A stretch of 64,000 bases of DNA from Capitella teleta. Taxonomy: Eukaryota; Annelida; Polychaeta; Capitellidae. The stretch lies in the NCBI GenBank assembly GCA_000328365.1, contig KB309260.1, forward strand, positions 26,529 through 90,528. Reading direction: 5' to 3'. Shown one piece after another: positions 48,600 through 61,869 of this stretch. Position numbers and translations under genes: made by a program. The notes under the pieces were generated by a model. The model worked only from the letters and a program-made list of their open reading frames with translations. It did not search any database and was not told the origin of the DNA. Positions within the stretch are counted from its first letter, which is position 1. Each line of letters starts with the position of its first letter.

Positions 48600-49910
48600 A
48601 CAACGCGTTTTTTATTAAGTTTTTTTCAAACACTGTTTTCATATTGTTTACGTTAAAAAGGACGCAAAACGAACGGAAAGCGCTGAAATTCTCAGAAGCC
48701 ATGGCAAACAACTGCTCCAGAGATTTCTTTGCAGAAATGAAGAAGCTTAACCCAAAGCCTTCTGCGTCGTCTTCGGTGAATGGGCTGGACAGTGAAGAAG
48801 AGATCGCCAAATTTTTCAGCAAGAAGTATAGTGCCCTCTACAACAGCGTTGAGTCAGATCCGGAGTGCATGGCCAGCATACTCAACCAGATAAACACGGG
48901 AGCAGGAAAATGCCCCTTGGGCGATCACTGCATCAGTTTCACGGTGGTGCAAGAAGCTGTCCGGAAGCTAAAGCAAGGGAAGCGAGACGGGGATAAAGAC
49001 CTCGTCTCGAACCACCTGCTCCTCGTCAGCCCGCTGTTCTTAAGAGGAACCGCTGCACTTCTGACAGCCGCTTTCAAACATGGACACCAACCAAGTGCGC
49101 TCCTTAGGGCCACCATCATGTCTATCTCGAAGAACTTGGCCAAGAGTCTCACTGATGGAGAAAACTATCGCGGCATAGCTCTGTCGTCGTCACTAGCAAA
49201 ATTTTTTGACTTGGTTTTCCTGCAGAGGAACAGCATGCACCTCAGGACATCAGACTTGCAGTTTGCCTTCAAGAAAGCATTTAGCACTTCAATGTGTACC
49301 TTGGCACTAAAAAGGCTACGGGAAGCTGATGATGAATGCTGGATGGGCCACACCTATTTCGGTGTCCTCGTTTATGCTGACAACATAACCTTGCTAACCC
49401 CAAGTGCAAGTGGCCTGAAGAGGATGATCAACATCTGCAACGATTTTTGCAGTTCACGCGCGTTCGGTTCAATGCAACCAAATTGGTATGCATCCGCTTC
49501 TCTCAAGCGAGAGGAAGACCAAAGCCAGACGTCAAATTGGGAGGCTCGGGCCTTGAATGGTCAAGATCAGTAAAACACCTAGGCAGCACCCTGACTGAAA
49601 ACCTCAACGAGGAAGATGAGGTGACGAGCAAAAGAGGCAATCTGTTTGGCTGTGTAAACTCGATGATGGGGAACCTGCGGGCAATGCCCATTCCCGTTCT
49701 TTTGAAAATATTTGATTACCAATGCTGTCACCTGTATGGATGCCAAGCATGGCGCATGGCAAGCCCAGCGATTGAGAAGATGAGGACAGCGTTCAACCGG
49801 TCCTTAAGACGCATCATGTGATTGCCCCCGACGACTCACCGCGCGCTTCTGCCACTTCTCGCATCATGCCGCTCGTTCGATGAGCAAACAACAGATAACA
49901 GCAGCCGGAG
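48600..49910 (+). mobile_element. LINE remnant (CR1/Rex-like non-LTR reverse transcriptase)
   Basis: One frame from about 48640 reads SEEEIAKFFSKKYSALYNS, LKQGKRDGDKDLVSNHL, YRGIALSSSLAKFFD and VYADNITLLTPSASGLK, a reverse transcriptase with the YADD box changed to YADN. The segment with the first catalytic Asp (the FLDASKAFD region) is missing: LREADDECW is joined straight to HTYFGVLVYADN. Near 49455 the frame shifts; the downstream part (LGSTLTENLNEEDEVTSKRG, YQCCHLYGCQAW) is in another frame and ends about 49820. It is a dead, internally deleted copy. The 2.0-2.4 kb fragment belongs to the same or a sister family. Confidence 0.85.
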
Positions 49911-51298
49911 CTGCTTATAATTAATTATCGGTTCTTATAACGAATTAACGAAAGATTTAGACTTTGATTCTGAGGACAGCTTTCATCCCGATGCCGTGGA
50001 AGATCATCATCATCCTTTTCTGAGCACATCAAAAGACAGTAATAATGATGAAGATAAGTCTCTCATGTGTTATGTTTTCACCGTGCTTATCTAGCTATTA
50101 TCCAATAAATAATTTTGATAAAAGGCTTTTACAACCATAGACATGGTTTTTACATTCATAAACATTTCTTATCATACTAAGATGATGTCAATCCTGATTG
50201 TCGTAGAAGTCGAGGAAGAGTCTGTCATGGGAAAAGACTTGATCACAGTCATGGCAGAGCTAGAGAGCATGGTGCTTGTGATGGGGAGACAGCATGCAGA
50301 TGCACTGAGGAACCACTCAAATTATGAGTGGTTCCATGGACACTTGGTCAGCTTGGGAAAAGCATCCTTACTTTGCAACAGGTGACAACATCTTGAACGC
50401 TGATGAAAACAAGCCCCTCTCTTTTTGATAAAGACAGCATGCTTTCTTTCATCTGCTTTGTTCTCATTAAGCAAATCTAGGTTTTTAATGTTGCAAACAA
50501 TCAGCAACTTTGCTCTCAATGCATTAAAGGGATAGGGAACTAAATTTTAAGTGGTGTTCTATTGACTCATAGCACCAATTGATAGCATGCCGTGCCAAAA
50601 ACACCATGCCTGGATGCAAGCGTAAGGAAATAATGCATTCCGAATATCGGGGTTAGCATTGCGCCTATGGGAGAATGGCTTCCATTGCAAAGTATAGGAG
50701 GCAAACGTCAGCTGAGGGCTTGCCGTGATTGGTCCCGGTGCCCTCGCGAAGTTATCGAGTTCAGCCAATCAGAGCAGATCATCTTTGCCATAAAAGGACA
50801 TCTTTGTTGTTTACGAAACGAAAGCGTCAGTATTGCGCATGCGTGGTGCACTCTGACTGACCTTTTTACTGTTTCAGGATGAGAAACCATGGGAGGTGTC
50901 CTAGAAAATCGCTTGTTAAAATACTAAAAATAGCAAAAAATATTTTGTTTTTGCATCTGACTGGTGGCAAAATGATTATTCTATCTATTTCCGAAAATAA
51001 AAATAAAAAATATCCAGGGGTTTAGTCGCAGGACACGCTGATATGATGAGGCCCATTGTAAAAGATGGGGAACTCGGTGTTTCATCACAGCTCATGACGC
51101 CACGTCTAATTAGCAATATATCTCCCATAAAATCGTTAGCGATGATATTTCTTGTGTGGGCCAGGCATAGGAATCATTTTTGGTGCATCAAATAACGACT
51201 CAAAGTTCATTTTTAACCAGTTCTCCCTCCCTTTAAAGCAATCATATTCTTTCATATTCATTGCCATTGAAGAACACACACACACACACCATCACACA

Positions 51299-51354
<56 letters not shown>

Positions 51355-52073
51355 GATTTTAGTTGTATATAGCGATCATAAATTTTGGCGTGGAATTCTC
51401 TGACATGCTGCACACAATCTCCCTGGTTATAAGACGCCACAAAGGTGACACATAAGCCCTTAACGAGCTATGCTCACTTTGGATGCAACAACAACAAAGC
51501 AACCACTTAGGCAATGACAATATCATCTTTTTTTCAAAAGAAAAAAGAATATAGTATTAGTAGTATTATTAGTATTATTTAATTTTCAATTATCATCCTT
51601 ATCTGTCATTATTATTAGGAATATGACCTGTTGACAGCTCTTTGTTTTTGTTTCGTTTTTGTTTTCATTTCTTTTTCACTTTTGCATGCGTGGCTAGACG
51701 GCGTATTTATATTTTTCGGACATCCCTGATTGGTCTAAAAGGTTTTTGAACCAGTTTATAGAGACTAAGGGTACAACATCGACAACTTCTTTTGATAGAT
51801 CGTTCCAATATGTGATGCTGTCAGATATTGGATGTCTGGGCTAAAACATGACACGAAACAACTCTGAAACACTATCCAGAGCGACAATCTTAGCCATCTC
51901 TGAGTGAGTAGAATCCTATATCCGTAGACGTAGTCCCTACTTACCTCAGAGGCCCAAGGCGAAAAGGATCAGCCTCTGAAAAAGTCGCTTGCACGAGTTC
52001 AGAGTTAGTGGCTCTATCCGGCGCATCTCCTCCTATGTATATTCAATAGGCGGCGTCGATCAACATATTAAAC
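49911..52073. other. upstream interval of CERK, no gene recognised
   Basis: 50530-50890 is GC-richer, with an ATTGG at about 50730, a CCAAT at about 50764 and a NRF1-like ttgcgcatgcgtgg at about 50831. It could be a promoter or a CpG-poor repeat. 51700-51900 resembles the tail of a LINE only weakly. Confidence 0.35.
51273..51352. repeat. (CA)n microsatellite
   Basis: Nearly pure cacaca tract of about 80 bp, with two interruptions near its left end. Confidence 0.95.
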
Positions 52074-55000
52074 ATGGCAAGTCCCGAAGCCGTGCTCCTC
52101 AAATCCACTCTGGAAATCCAGAACAAGGCTTACACCGTGAAATTAACGTCATCGGAGATATATTGGGAAGATGCTTCTTCGGCCAGAGCGGCGGGAGGTC
52201 CCTACTCCGAACCCTTAGTCAGTGAGTCGGTTTTCTTAGTTTCTCTCGTCTTTCTCTCTCTTGAGTTTTTGAGACTCAACCTTGTTATGACTTACTCTGA
52301 CTGTCACGTGATTCAGTGACTGTGTCGCTGAACAGTGTTGAGACGGCTGCTCTTTCGCTCTGTCTTTTTCATTTTCTTGGCTAATTTTAACCGTTCTAAC
52401 ACTGGCTTTTTATTTAATGTAAAAGTAATGCTGTAAAGATGTGTTTTGTTCGTTCTTGATAGCTTCAAAATCAAAGCCTGGATAATAGTGGATTGAAATA
52501 ACTTAAATTATGAGTTAACAAGACACCATGGTCTCTATCTCATTTTTAACTCACTTTGCAAAGTTAGAATTCGTAAATGCACTTGTATTATTAATTCATT
52601 GTGCACCCTCTATAAGTTCTATTGGGCTATACTAGCCATGCATCAATGACTGACGACTATAACCAAGTTATTATCGCTTTAGCTCCAACACCCTCCAAGT
52701 CTGAATCTGATAAGTGATCTGATAATTGACGCTAACTATTGTTATTAGGTTTAGTTATTTAGTACTTTAATTACATCCTTGCTGACCTTATAGTTTTTTC
52801 TAACCTTGAGTTTGAGTTACGTTAATTGTAATTTGTGAGTTCTTTGATCTACAAAACTTTGACAAATACATTTCACTTTTGTTCATGAGGCCCAATATTC
52901 TTAAAGACAGGGTTTTTCGACCACACACTGTTTAGGGATCAGGGCATCTGTAAATGACTAATGCATAAATATATTGGAGTTGTGAGGATGTTGGAAATAG
53001 CTCGAATATGAGGGGCGATCGAGGAATACATGTTCAAGTTATCGATATTTCACTGTAATCAATAAAGATTTCGATAGTTCTTTAATCGCTAAAGAATAAT
53101 CCATTTAAAGGCGGGAAATTTGAATTGCATTTAGTTCCTAGGGAAGTTTACGCTTGAAGTAGTGATATGAATCTTATTTAGTGGTAAAACCTAAAACGTG
53201 TGTCAATTCTCAAGGAGTCAACGACTAATGACAACACTTCCGGTGGAGACTCTTGTCTTATTTGGAATGTCTTTCATCTCAATCCTTATTTCTTCCTCGT
53301 TTATTTTTGTTTTGTTTAAATATTGAATTTTATTGATCATGCTCATTTGAAATTTTAATCCCTGACAAATTATTTTGTCATAAACTCATTATATAATCAA
53401 TCTATTCAAAAGTGCAGATAACTTCAAAATCAGCAGTAGACCGAAACCTGACGGTCAACTTTAAGAAGGAACAGGCTTCAAATCCGAATTTATTCCGAAG
53501 ATTTTGGAAAGTTCAATCCAAATAATTAACAACTGACTCCAAACTGAAAATGTCATTTGCATATTGTGCTCAGAGGGGAATTATCCTGAAATCAGAATTC
53601 CATGTTAAAGAGAATACGATTTAAGTTGTGCATTTGATTGTCACCCATATAAAAATCAGTTGATGTGATTGTTATTCATGATGGAATGAATAATTCATAG
53701 CACTTATTTCCTGTTGCAACCAAGAGGCGTCAAATTGGAGATACAATTACATGCACGCGCTACGCATCCTGCTATTTTTATTCTCTGTCAGACTCACTTT
53801 GGCCCTCTGTTCTGTGAATCGTGCACTTAACGCCAGTATGGAAAACTCCAATGCTCGATTTATGCAAATTATTATAACCACTGAGCTACTGCTTGATCAC
53901 ACGTACAAGATCGAAGGCATGGGTTATCGTAGTTATCTACTATAACTCAGGAGTTATAGCTCGACGGTGACAATTGAGAATTCGGGAATAAATGATACAT
54001 GAGCATAAGTGCTACAAGAATATTGAAGGTGATCACTCAAATTGCAGTTGTAAAATTATTAAGTAAATTAACTGCTATCATGTTATTAACTTATTATCGC
54101 TATTTGGTTTTGTAAAAATATAATGATTGTGTTATCAACACAAATAATTGCTTCTATTTGGCGGCAAACAAATTGCTTGAGTTACGTAATTTTACACAAA
54201 ATTCAGATCATCCCACGAAATTGTTCAATTTTGGACTATTTGTACATAATACTTGAGGTGTTCAAGTGATATCCGTTGAAAACTTAATATTTTGGTTTAC
54301 CAGATATTAACAAATCCATTTTCCTTGTAATGAGACACGTCATTTGATGACTTTCAGTTCTAAGAAAACTTCTAATGTTAAATAAGATTCTTATTGTTAA
54401 TAATGTGATGACGATAGCAATTCTGTGATAATTGTTCAATCACTGCTTTATTTGTATTGGTACATAACCTTCCTTCCTCATTGTGTGGTACTAGTATAGA
54501 ATATTTTTGCACAAATAAATGTGTATAACAGTAACGCGATGCTAGCACCGTATTGTCTCGATAACAATCACAGTGCATTCAGGCAGAGGCTGAGTGAATA
54601 CTCAGTACGGTTTATACATGTAAATTAATAGCACTTGAGTCAGTGTATGTTGATTGACTGGTGAATCAATTTCATTTGAAGTGAAATGAATTTGAATGAA
54701 ATACCGAAAAAACATTAATTGCATTCATTTCTCATGCATATCTCTTGCTCACAAAATTATTAATAATGATGTAGATTTATTTTTGCTCGGTTAATTTTTT
54801 TTCTCCGCATTTCCCAGTAATTGGCAATTATCGTACAGGAAATTGCTCAGATGTAACCGCAGTTTTGAGTTTGTCACGAGAAACTCAGAAACATGGGAAA
54901 ACACTAATTGAGCCGTCACAAATAACTTGGCTGAATATCAGTGTCACACTTCCTTCTATAACAGAAGATAAATGTCAGAATTGTGAATCATGTCTCTTGT

Positions 55001-58000
55001 CACTATTCTCACTGAGTGTTCTGTATTCCAAAGTCCTTATTTTGTACCATCGCAACTTTGCAAGATGCATTAAATCCACTAATTAATTAATTAATTAATT
55101 AATTGAATTCATGACATGATTATAAAGTCCATTTGCTCATTATAAATTAATAATTATCAATAATGCTTCAAGAACCTTCACTATATCGATATGCTGTATC
55201 TTTTTTTAAAGTGTGCATTTTGGCTTTTAAGTATTTGTTTTAAATGGCGACACCATATTCAAATATCAAAAGGTCTTTTTGCAATTCTTCCCCTCATTCA
55301 GACCACTCAGTTGAAGTCTTCAGTGTTTTAACTTTTAAATAGAATCAAACTGTGTTTTCAGAAAATGTGTGTTTAGAATGGCAGGCTCTGAACTGAACCA
55401 ATGAATTTGATCATTATTGAAGTTGATTTTAAGTTTTTTTACTCAATATCTCACATGTATTTTGCTGTCTTGAAGACTTCAATCCAGATTATTTTATAAT
55501 TATTTTAACCCAGTTTATCACTTCTTTTTTTTCACGTTTAGAGCAATTTTTGCTTGTGGATTTTACACTTTATGATTATAATGATTACGTTTTTAATCAA
55601 ATGCTAAGTTGAGCAATTGAGCGTGCAATTAAACGAAGAACTTCCCTGCCCAAGTTTCCCAAGTATTGTTAGAATATCCCCCTCCCCCACGTCAAAACAA
55701 AACAGAGAGGTTTCTTAAGCTAAATGCACTGTTTATGTGGATATAACATTCTCGACATCTGCGGATTTACAGATCCCAGTCTTCAAGCTGGTTCTTATTC
55801 AGTACCTCTATCTGATAAAACATGTGGTACCAATGCATGCATTAGGCAAGCCCTCTAGATTCCCACTGGTCCTAATTAAATACAATCGTCCGCTGGACCA
55901 GCATCCCTCACGTCACAACTGCTACCTCTATACGAACGAAGGTGTTGAGCGACAGTTTAATGTTAATCCATTTCTGTGTGCAAACATGAGGTGTTCGTTG
56001 TGCTTGGCGCTGCTGCTTGTGCGCAGGTTGCTTACCGTGAAGTATCGCACGGAACTATTATTTCAGTTGGTTCACGAATCCTCAGATTTCAGTCGACTGA
56101 TTTGGCTCATTATGCAATTTATATTTGAACGATGAAGGGAGGATTTGCATTCTTGTAAATAGCCAAGGTTGCAATGTTATGTAGCTGGCTTCAAACCTCT
56201 GCCAACACGCTCACCACTGGATCACTTAGCCCTCACCGCGTATTCATGCATCTGTGTTCCACAAAGTTACGGTGCCAGGCAGGGTCAACTTGACCTGATG
56301 TAAATGTCAATCAACCTGACAGTCGATGCTGACGCAATGAGCAGCCCACCTACCCTGGATGCTGAACGGAGCTAATGGCTATTAGCGTAGCTCACACAAC
56401 ATGATCTATACTCTTCATGTATATTTGATTCCCTGCCGATATACATTTTGCTACATTGTTTGCTGTCATATAAACATGCCATATTGACTCATTATCATCA
56501 ACCTTTTAGTTTGAGCAACGATTGATATTTTTTGACAGCAACAAATAAACGATTCAGTTTACACTGATATATTAACTTTTTATCCTGACGCCGGGAGCAG
56601 AAGTTCACTTTTTATGCTTTGCAACGTTGAAAGACGAATGCAATAAAATGAATGAATCCTTCAAGTCTTGGAAGTCACGTGATCAGCCTTGAAAGCGGAT
56701 TCACTTCATCGGGAGAGACGGTCCTTGTGGTCAAATGCTCCAGAGACTCTGTTGCATATTGATTAAACGGCCCCTGGATGGCTCACTTTGCACGCTGAGA
56801 TCCCTCGAGGGCCTCGTTAATATCCTCCCTCTGTGTGTTGCATCAGTCAGGTTGTACGTAGGACGACGCTATGTTAATAATAAATATGAACGCTGATGTT
56901 GTGTAATCTGATGTATTTGATTGGTTTACGATTTGATGAGCCGCGAGTTAGTTATGATTAATAAACGCTTTATTTGTGATTTGTGATTTGACCTTTCTTC
57001 GTCCTTTGTGCTTTTGAATGCTGTTTTCTGCTGAATCAGCGGTTCTTTCAACACTGGGATGAATAAGGTTCTCTCTTCCGCTCTCTGCAAATCTTCATTC
57101 TGCGGTCTTCCTTTTGGCCGTTCCTGCCTCTGCCTAATTGCTTTCCCTGGGACGACAGAATTGGGATTGTGTCATTTTGCCTTTTGCAGTGAATGGTGGT
57201 TCAGAAGTTGTGAGTGCCCAGAATGAGCCACGCTGTTGCGGAGGACGACGATCTGTTCATCCCGCCACTCGCCCCCCTCCCCCCCACGACTCAATCGTGG
57301 ACGCTGGAGAAGGTAAACACCCCGCCCCCTTCAAAGCGATTGCGTCATCGATGATGTTGGCCTCTTGCTTCCGAAGAGTCTCCTCATCCATCGCTGTGCA
57401 TCTGGTTTAATGATCACGATCTGGCCCCCACTGTGAATCTTCATTGTTCACGGAGCCGTTTAATTTCGCTCTGAGTGCTATGCACTACTATGCATATCAT
57501 AGAATTCACAATTTTAACTCCAGTTGAGATTTATCGCTGATTTTAAATCTGTTGTATCATATTTTTACAATAAAAAGTCGGTAATGCTGCGTGTATAAAA
57601 CCAACCATCTATTCTAGCGGTAATATAACTCAGTTGACAAAACACGATGACACATTCGTCAGGCATTACGCAGTATATGAATGAGTTCCTCTTTCACCTG
57701 TGCTATTGATCAGCACCTTCGCTCAGGTGCATTGCGTTCATGCAGCACACAATTCGTCACATTGCGTTGTCTGACATGTTGTGTTTTCTGGTCTATTACA
57801 GTTTATTATCAATATGATAGACATGATAGAGGGGAGTCTCCTATGGTCTTGGAAATTGGAATCACTGTTTTAATTAAGCTCAGAGGAATAACATCATTAA
57901 TCTCAGGTGCAAATGATTGGCTGACGATGGTTCTGCTAAATGCAACGTATTAAACGATGACACACACAGCATTAGCTCACAGGCTGTCATAATACATGTG

Positions 58001-60594
58001 CAAGAATTTGATACGATGAAGGAGCTAATGACTCCGTTGGGAGAATATTCCTAGAATGTTGCATCACTATTATATTATGCAACCACCTGGTTGCCGGTTG
58101 TTAAGCTCTCGTTGCTTGTTTATGTGATATCTCATCCCACACATGGCTGTTTGTCAGGCACTCGGTTGAAATAGAAGAGTTTATCTTGTTCACCGAACTT
58201 CTGCATTTACTATTAGAAACACAGGCTGCCCCACATCCATGCTTCTAGTATATAAGACACGAATATCTTCCATGAACACTGATTCCTCTACGCCTTCACA
58301 CCTTCACATCTCTACATTCTCTCTCTCTCACGTGCTTCTACAAAGACCACTTACTTGGAACCTTTTATTTTTTTTTTTTTGAGTACTTTAGACTATTTTA
58401 TTGAAGGTAAATTAAAGCCAATATGAAGTGATTGGTTGAGTCTTCGTTATTACGAGCTTGGAGCTTACCATCCAACTAGTGCATAAATGACGTAGCCCTG
58501 GAGTCACTACGTCAAGCATGAAAACTGCGGATCAGCTATTGAAAACTCAAAAGTGTTTCATGTTGCTATTTTTACAGAAACCGAAAGTCAAACAGTGAAG
58601 TTGTCTGAAGTGATCGCAGTTCGCTTAGGCCTGGGCGACACCAGCCATGAGGATCCAGGCACCAGTGCAGGAGGGAGCCGATTCCAGAACCTGGAGATGG
58701 TCTCACTCAACCCGACCGCGTTCACGCTGTGGGTGGTGAAACGGTGCAGGAAGCACCGATGGAGAGAAAGAAAAGTCACCTTCCTCAGCAAGGACACCAG
58801 CGTTATACAGCAGTGGGTCGACATTCTGCATGAAGCTCTCTCCAAGCCAGGTTTGGGTTGGCAATCAGAAGTAGCTCATTGACGTGAATAGTATTATCCC
58901 AGAATTCTGTCGACCGCGCAACCTTCTCGTGTTCGTCAACCCGGTGGGGGGAAAAGGTCACGCCACTCGCATTTACAGCAAGCGAGTGGCGCCGATCTTT
59001 GAGCTGGCGGGGGTCTCCACAGAAGTCGTCACGACCAACCATCAGAATCACGCAAGAGACACGCTACGCGACTACGACCTGGCGAAGTTTGACGGGATTG
59101 TGAGCATCGGGGGTGACGGCATGTTCACTGAGATCGTGCACGGCCTCATGGCGAGAACGTTAGCTGACAGCGATGTTGAGCAGCTCACTCCCGAAACGGT
59201 GCTACCACAGCCAACGATTAGAATAGGAATTATACCAGCGGGTTAGTGATTGCCATTCTGCTTGATGTTCAATCGTGCGCGTCATCTTAGGATCGACTGA
59301 TACCGTGGCGTGGACCACCTGCGGTACTAAAGACGCCACTACGGCCGCAATTCACATAGTCATTGGTGAGCGTCGCCCTCGTTTTAAATCGTCTCCTCAA
59401 ATGTCGTGTTGACCTTAGGAGATGATACGGCCATTGACCTGGGTATTTGTTTCTCCGGCAACCGCTTCATCAAGTACAATGTGTCTATGATGGCATACGG
59501 TTACTATGGCGACTGCATTGTTGACAGTGAAGCCAACCGGTGGATGGGTCCGAAACGATACGATTGGGAAGGTACAGTGCCGTCTCTCATCGTCCGCTCT
59601 CTCTCTCTACGATTTCAACCGCAGGATTCAAGAAATTGCTAGCGAATAAATCCTATGAAGGAGAATTAACGTATCTACCGTGCCCTGACAAGGAGAATCA
59701 CCCGAGAGATGGCACGCATTGCAAAGCAGGGTCAGTGACCGCGAATTGCGCCGATGTTTATGAACTCCTCTTCACTCAGATGCTCCGTCTGTTCAGCTGC
59801 TCCGGTTGCAGAAGCTGAACCAGATAACAACCCTTCACAGTCGCTGCAAGGTTGGTTTGCTTTCATGTACAGTTGAAGGTTTATCTCAATGGGCGTTTAT
59901 TTACAGATAAGGGATGGCAGAAGGTCAAGGGTCGTTTCATTGGCATCAACGCTTTCGTGATGAGCTGTCGATGTCGTTTCGCTCCCGAGGGTCCTGCTCC
60001 ATGCGCCCACCTGGGGGACGGCTGCATTGATCTGATCGTCATTCATGAGTGCTCGCGCGTGGATTACATGCGACATTTATTCCGCTGCATGGATCCTAAA
60101 AAGGATCAAGTCAGTCGTCTTGCGTCCACCGATCTGTTTTTTATTTTTATTTATTTTATTTTTATATTTTTCTGCAGTTCGACTTTCCTTTCATTCAAGC
60201 TATCCGTTGTAGAGATTTCAAGTTCCGTCCCATAACGGATGACCTTGAAGACGCTCACGATTCTGGGGTTGAAGGTCAGCAAAGGTTACGGAGCCGCACT
60301 TCCTGTTTGAGCGTGTGGAACTGTGATGGCGAAGTGGTAGAGGAACCAAGTATCGACTACAGGTCAGTCGTCTGCCAAGCAATAAATATTTAAATGTAAT
60401 AATCAAGCTTGCTCCTCGCACAAGCGAATATAAACTTAGTTTTCTCAGGGTGAGAAAATAAATAAAAAGAGACATTTTTTCTCCCTTTTCTTTGCAGAAT
60501 TCATCGTAAAATGATTCGGCTGTTTGCTCGTGGTGTTGAGGATGAAATATCTGAAACATCCAACGGCTGTTTGAACTGCGCAGGACGAAATTAG
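52074..60594 (+). CDS. CERK: ceramide kinase
   Basis: Lipid kinase: ATP plus ceramide to ceramide 1-phosphate, on Golgi and plasma-membrane surfaces. Ten exons: 52074-52221, 58578-58850, 58903-59241, 59291-59365, 59419-59571, 59625-59730, 59780-59850, 59907-60109, 60178-60362, 60498-60594. All phases close; 549 residues (human 537). PH-like N-terminal region up to about residue 140. The diacylglycerol-kinase-type catalytic domain follows: LLVFVNPVGGKGHA, SIGGDGMFTEIVHGL near residue 207, IGIIPAGSTD, YGYYGDCIVDSE, AHLGDGCIDLIVI. The C-terminal end RLFARGVEDEISE matches the family. Intron 1 is 6.4 kb, while the other eight introns are 49-135 bp. PolyA signal AATAAA at 61012-61017. Confidence 0.96.
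52222..57185. other. first intron of CERK, no other gene seen
   Basis: AT-rich, frames short and chance-like (for example 55737-56135). A short (aatt)n run at 55080-55105. Confidence 0.5.
57190..57312 (+). other. candidate cassette exon in CERK intron 1
   Basis: Acceptor cattttgccttttgcag, donor gaag|gtaaac, length 123 bp. CERK exon 1 ends in phase 1. Entered in that phase this segment is open for all 41 codons (NGGSEVVSAQNEPRCCGG..., then PPPPHDSIVDAGE) and leaves in phase 1, fitting exon 2. It would add a proline-rich insert in the PH-like region. Another reading starts at ATG 57223 (MSHAVAEDDDLFIPPLAPLP, ends phase 0) and could be the first coding exon of another transcript. Confidence 0.4.
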
Positions 60595-61011
60595 ATTTAA
60601 TTCAGAATAGCTGCTGTTCAAAGTGTGCAATACAAAATTTATATTTAGATAAATGAGGAATGTCTCTGTAATAATGGATTGTGTTCATTTAGAAATGTTC
60701 TAAACGATTATATATATTTTTTTTTAATTACATCGTAATTTTTTATTGTTAGTATTCACTATTTTATCTAATTTTTCCCCTCCGATTTATTGTGTTTTGT
60801 TTTAAAGCATTTATTGTGTAGTATTGGATGTTTCAGATATTAACTTTTCTCTTTCTTTTTTTTTTTTTTGAGTCGGGGATCATGGACCTAGAAGCCTCCT
60901 GTTACCATTTAGTGGAATGGCCGATATGTACGAGTTTTGTTTATGGAATTTAAATTTGTTTAAATTTGTTGTGTCATCATTGGCTTTTGGTTAGCTTCCA
61001 GCCAATTCATC

Positions 61012-61017
61012 AATAAA
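61012..61017 (+). terminator. CERK polyA signal AATAAA
   Basis: About 420 bp after the stop codon. Confidence 0.5.
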
Positions 61018-61869
61018 TAAATGATCAAACTTAGATTGGAGAGGAATTGCTGGTTATCTAAAGACAGAGATTGAAATCACTGAATAATTATGATCAAGAT
61101 GACTTTGTCTAAATTCAAATCAAAGCATTTTATCTATGCGAGTCTGAATGAGCTATTTATTTGTATCGAAACCAATTTCATTTTCCATAAGTTTGTATTC
61201 ATGACCTCATCGTTGAAACGCAGCTCTGAAAGCATATTCACTGACCCTTAAGTTAATATTTATTTTTTAATTCTTTACGAATTTTATATTTCAACACATT
61301 CATTTCTCAGTAGCTTCACTTCTTTCAGTATTGATCAAAATTCCAATGAAATATTCTTATTTGTCACAAGTAATCATTTATCAAATGTTGCGCAATGTTA
61401 CCTGGGTAATTATATTCATAGTGGCTTGAATCAAAATATGCATTGTTTATATTGATGGACGGATTTCTGTTCTCTCCATTTTCTTGAGTGCCATTTAATC
61501 ATGTTTTTTTTGTTTATTTATTTTTTTAAACTTTATCTACTTTTCCTTCTTCCCTTTGTTACGTAACTGCAAAAGATATTGTTAACAGATTTTTTCTTTT
61601 CTTCCAATTGATAAAATTATACCTCATCATCTGTATATTAATAATATTCTCTTGTTGTTTTTTGTATTCTATTTTGTTTTAATCTTATTTGTTACTAATA
61701 AATATGTGTGTGAGCATGCTTGTCTCCTTTTTATACCTACTCGTAATTTGAATGGCGGCACCTTTTCTTATATAAACCATCCATGTTGTATACATTTTAA
61801 CCATTACATCAAAGGACCAAGGAGCTTGAATGCTGCCAACTCTGTGTTCAATAGATTTCAAACTCTGAG

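Noticed and set aside
50286-50385. SH2-domain exon (EWFHGHL resembles SHP-type C-SH2)
   Set aside because: The bases lie on a local inverted repeat (ggaaccactca/tgagtggttcc) and the following residues do not keep the SH2 pattern, so the likeness is probably chance.
51152-51440. proteins with Thr-His or Cys-Val repeats
   Set aside because: Simply translation of the (CA)n microsatellite.
55737-56135. 132-codon ORF in CERK intron 1
   Set aside because: No recognised domain, no promoter or splice evidence, and length expected by chance in 6 kb of intron.
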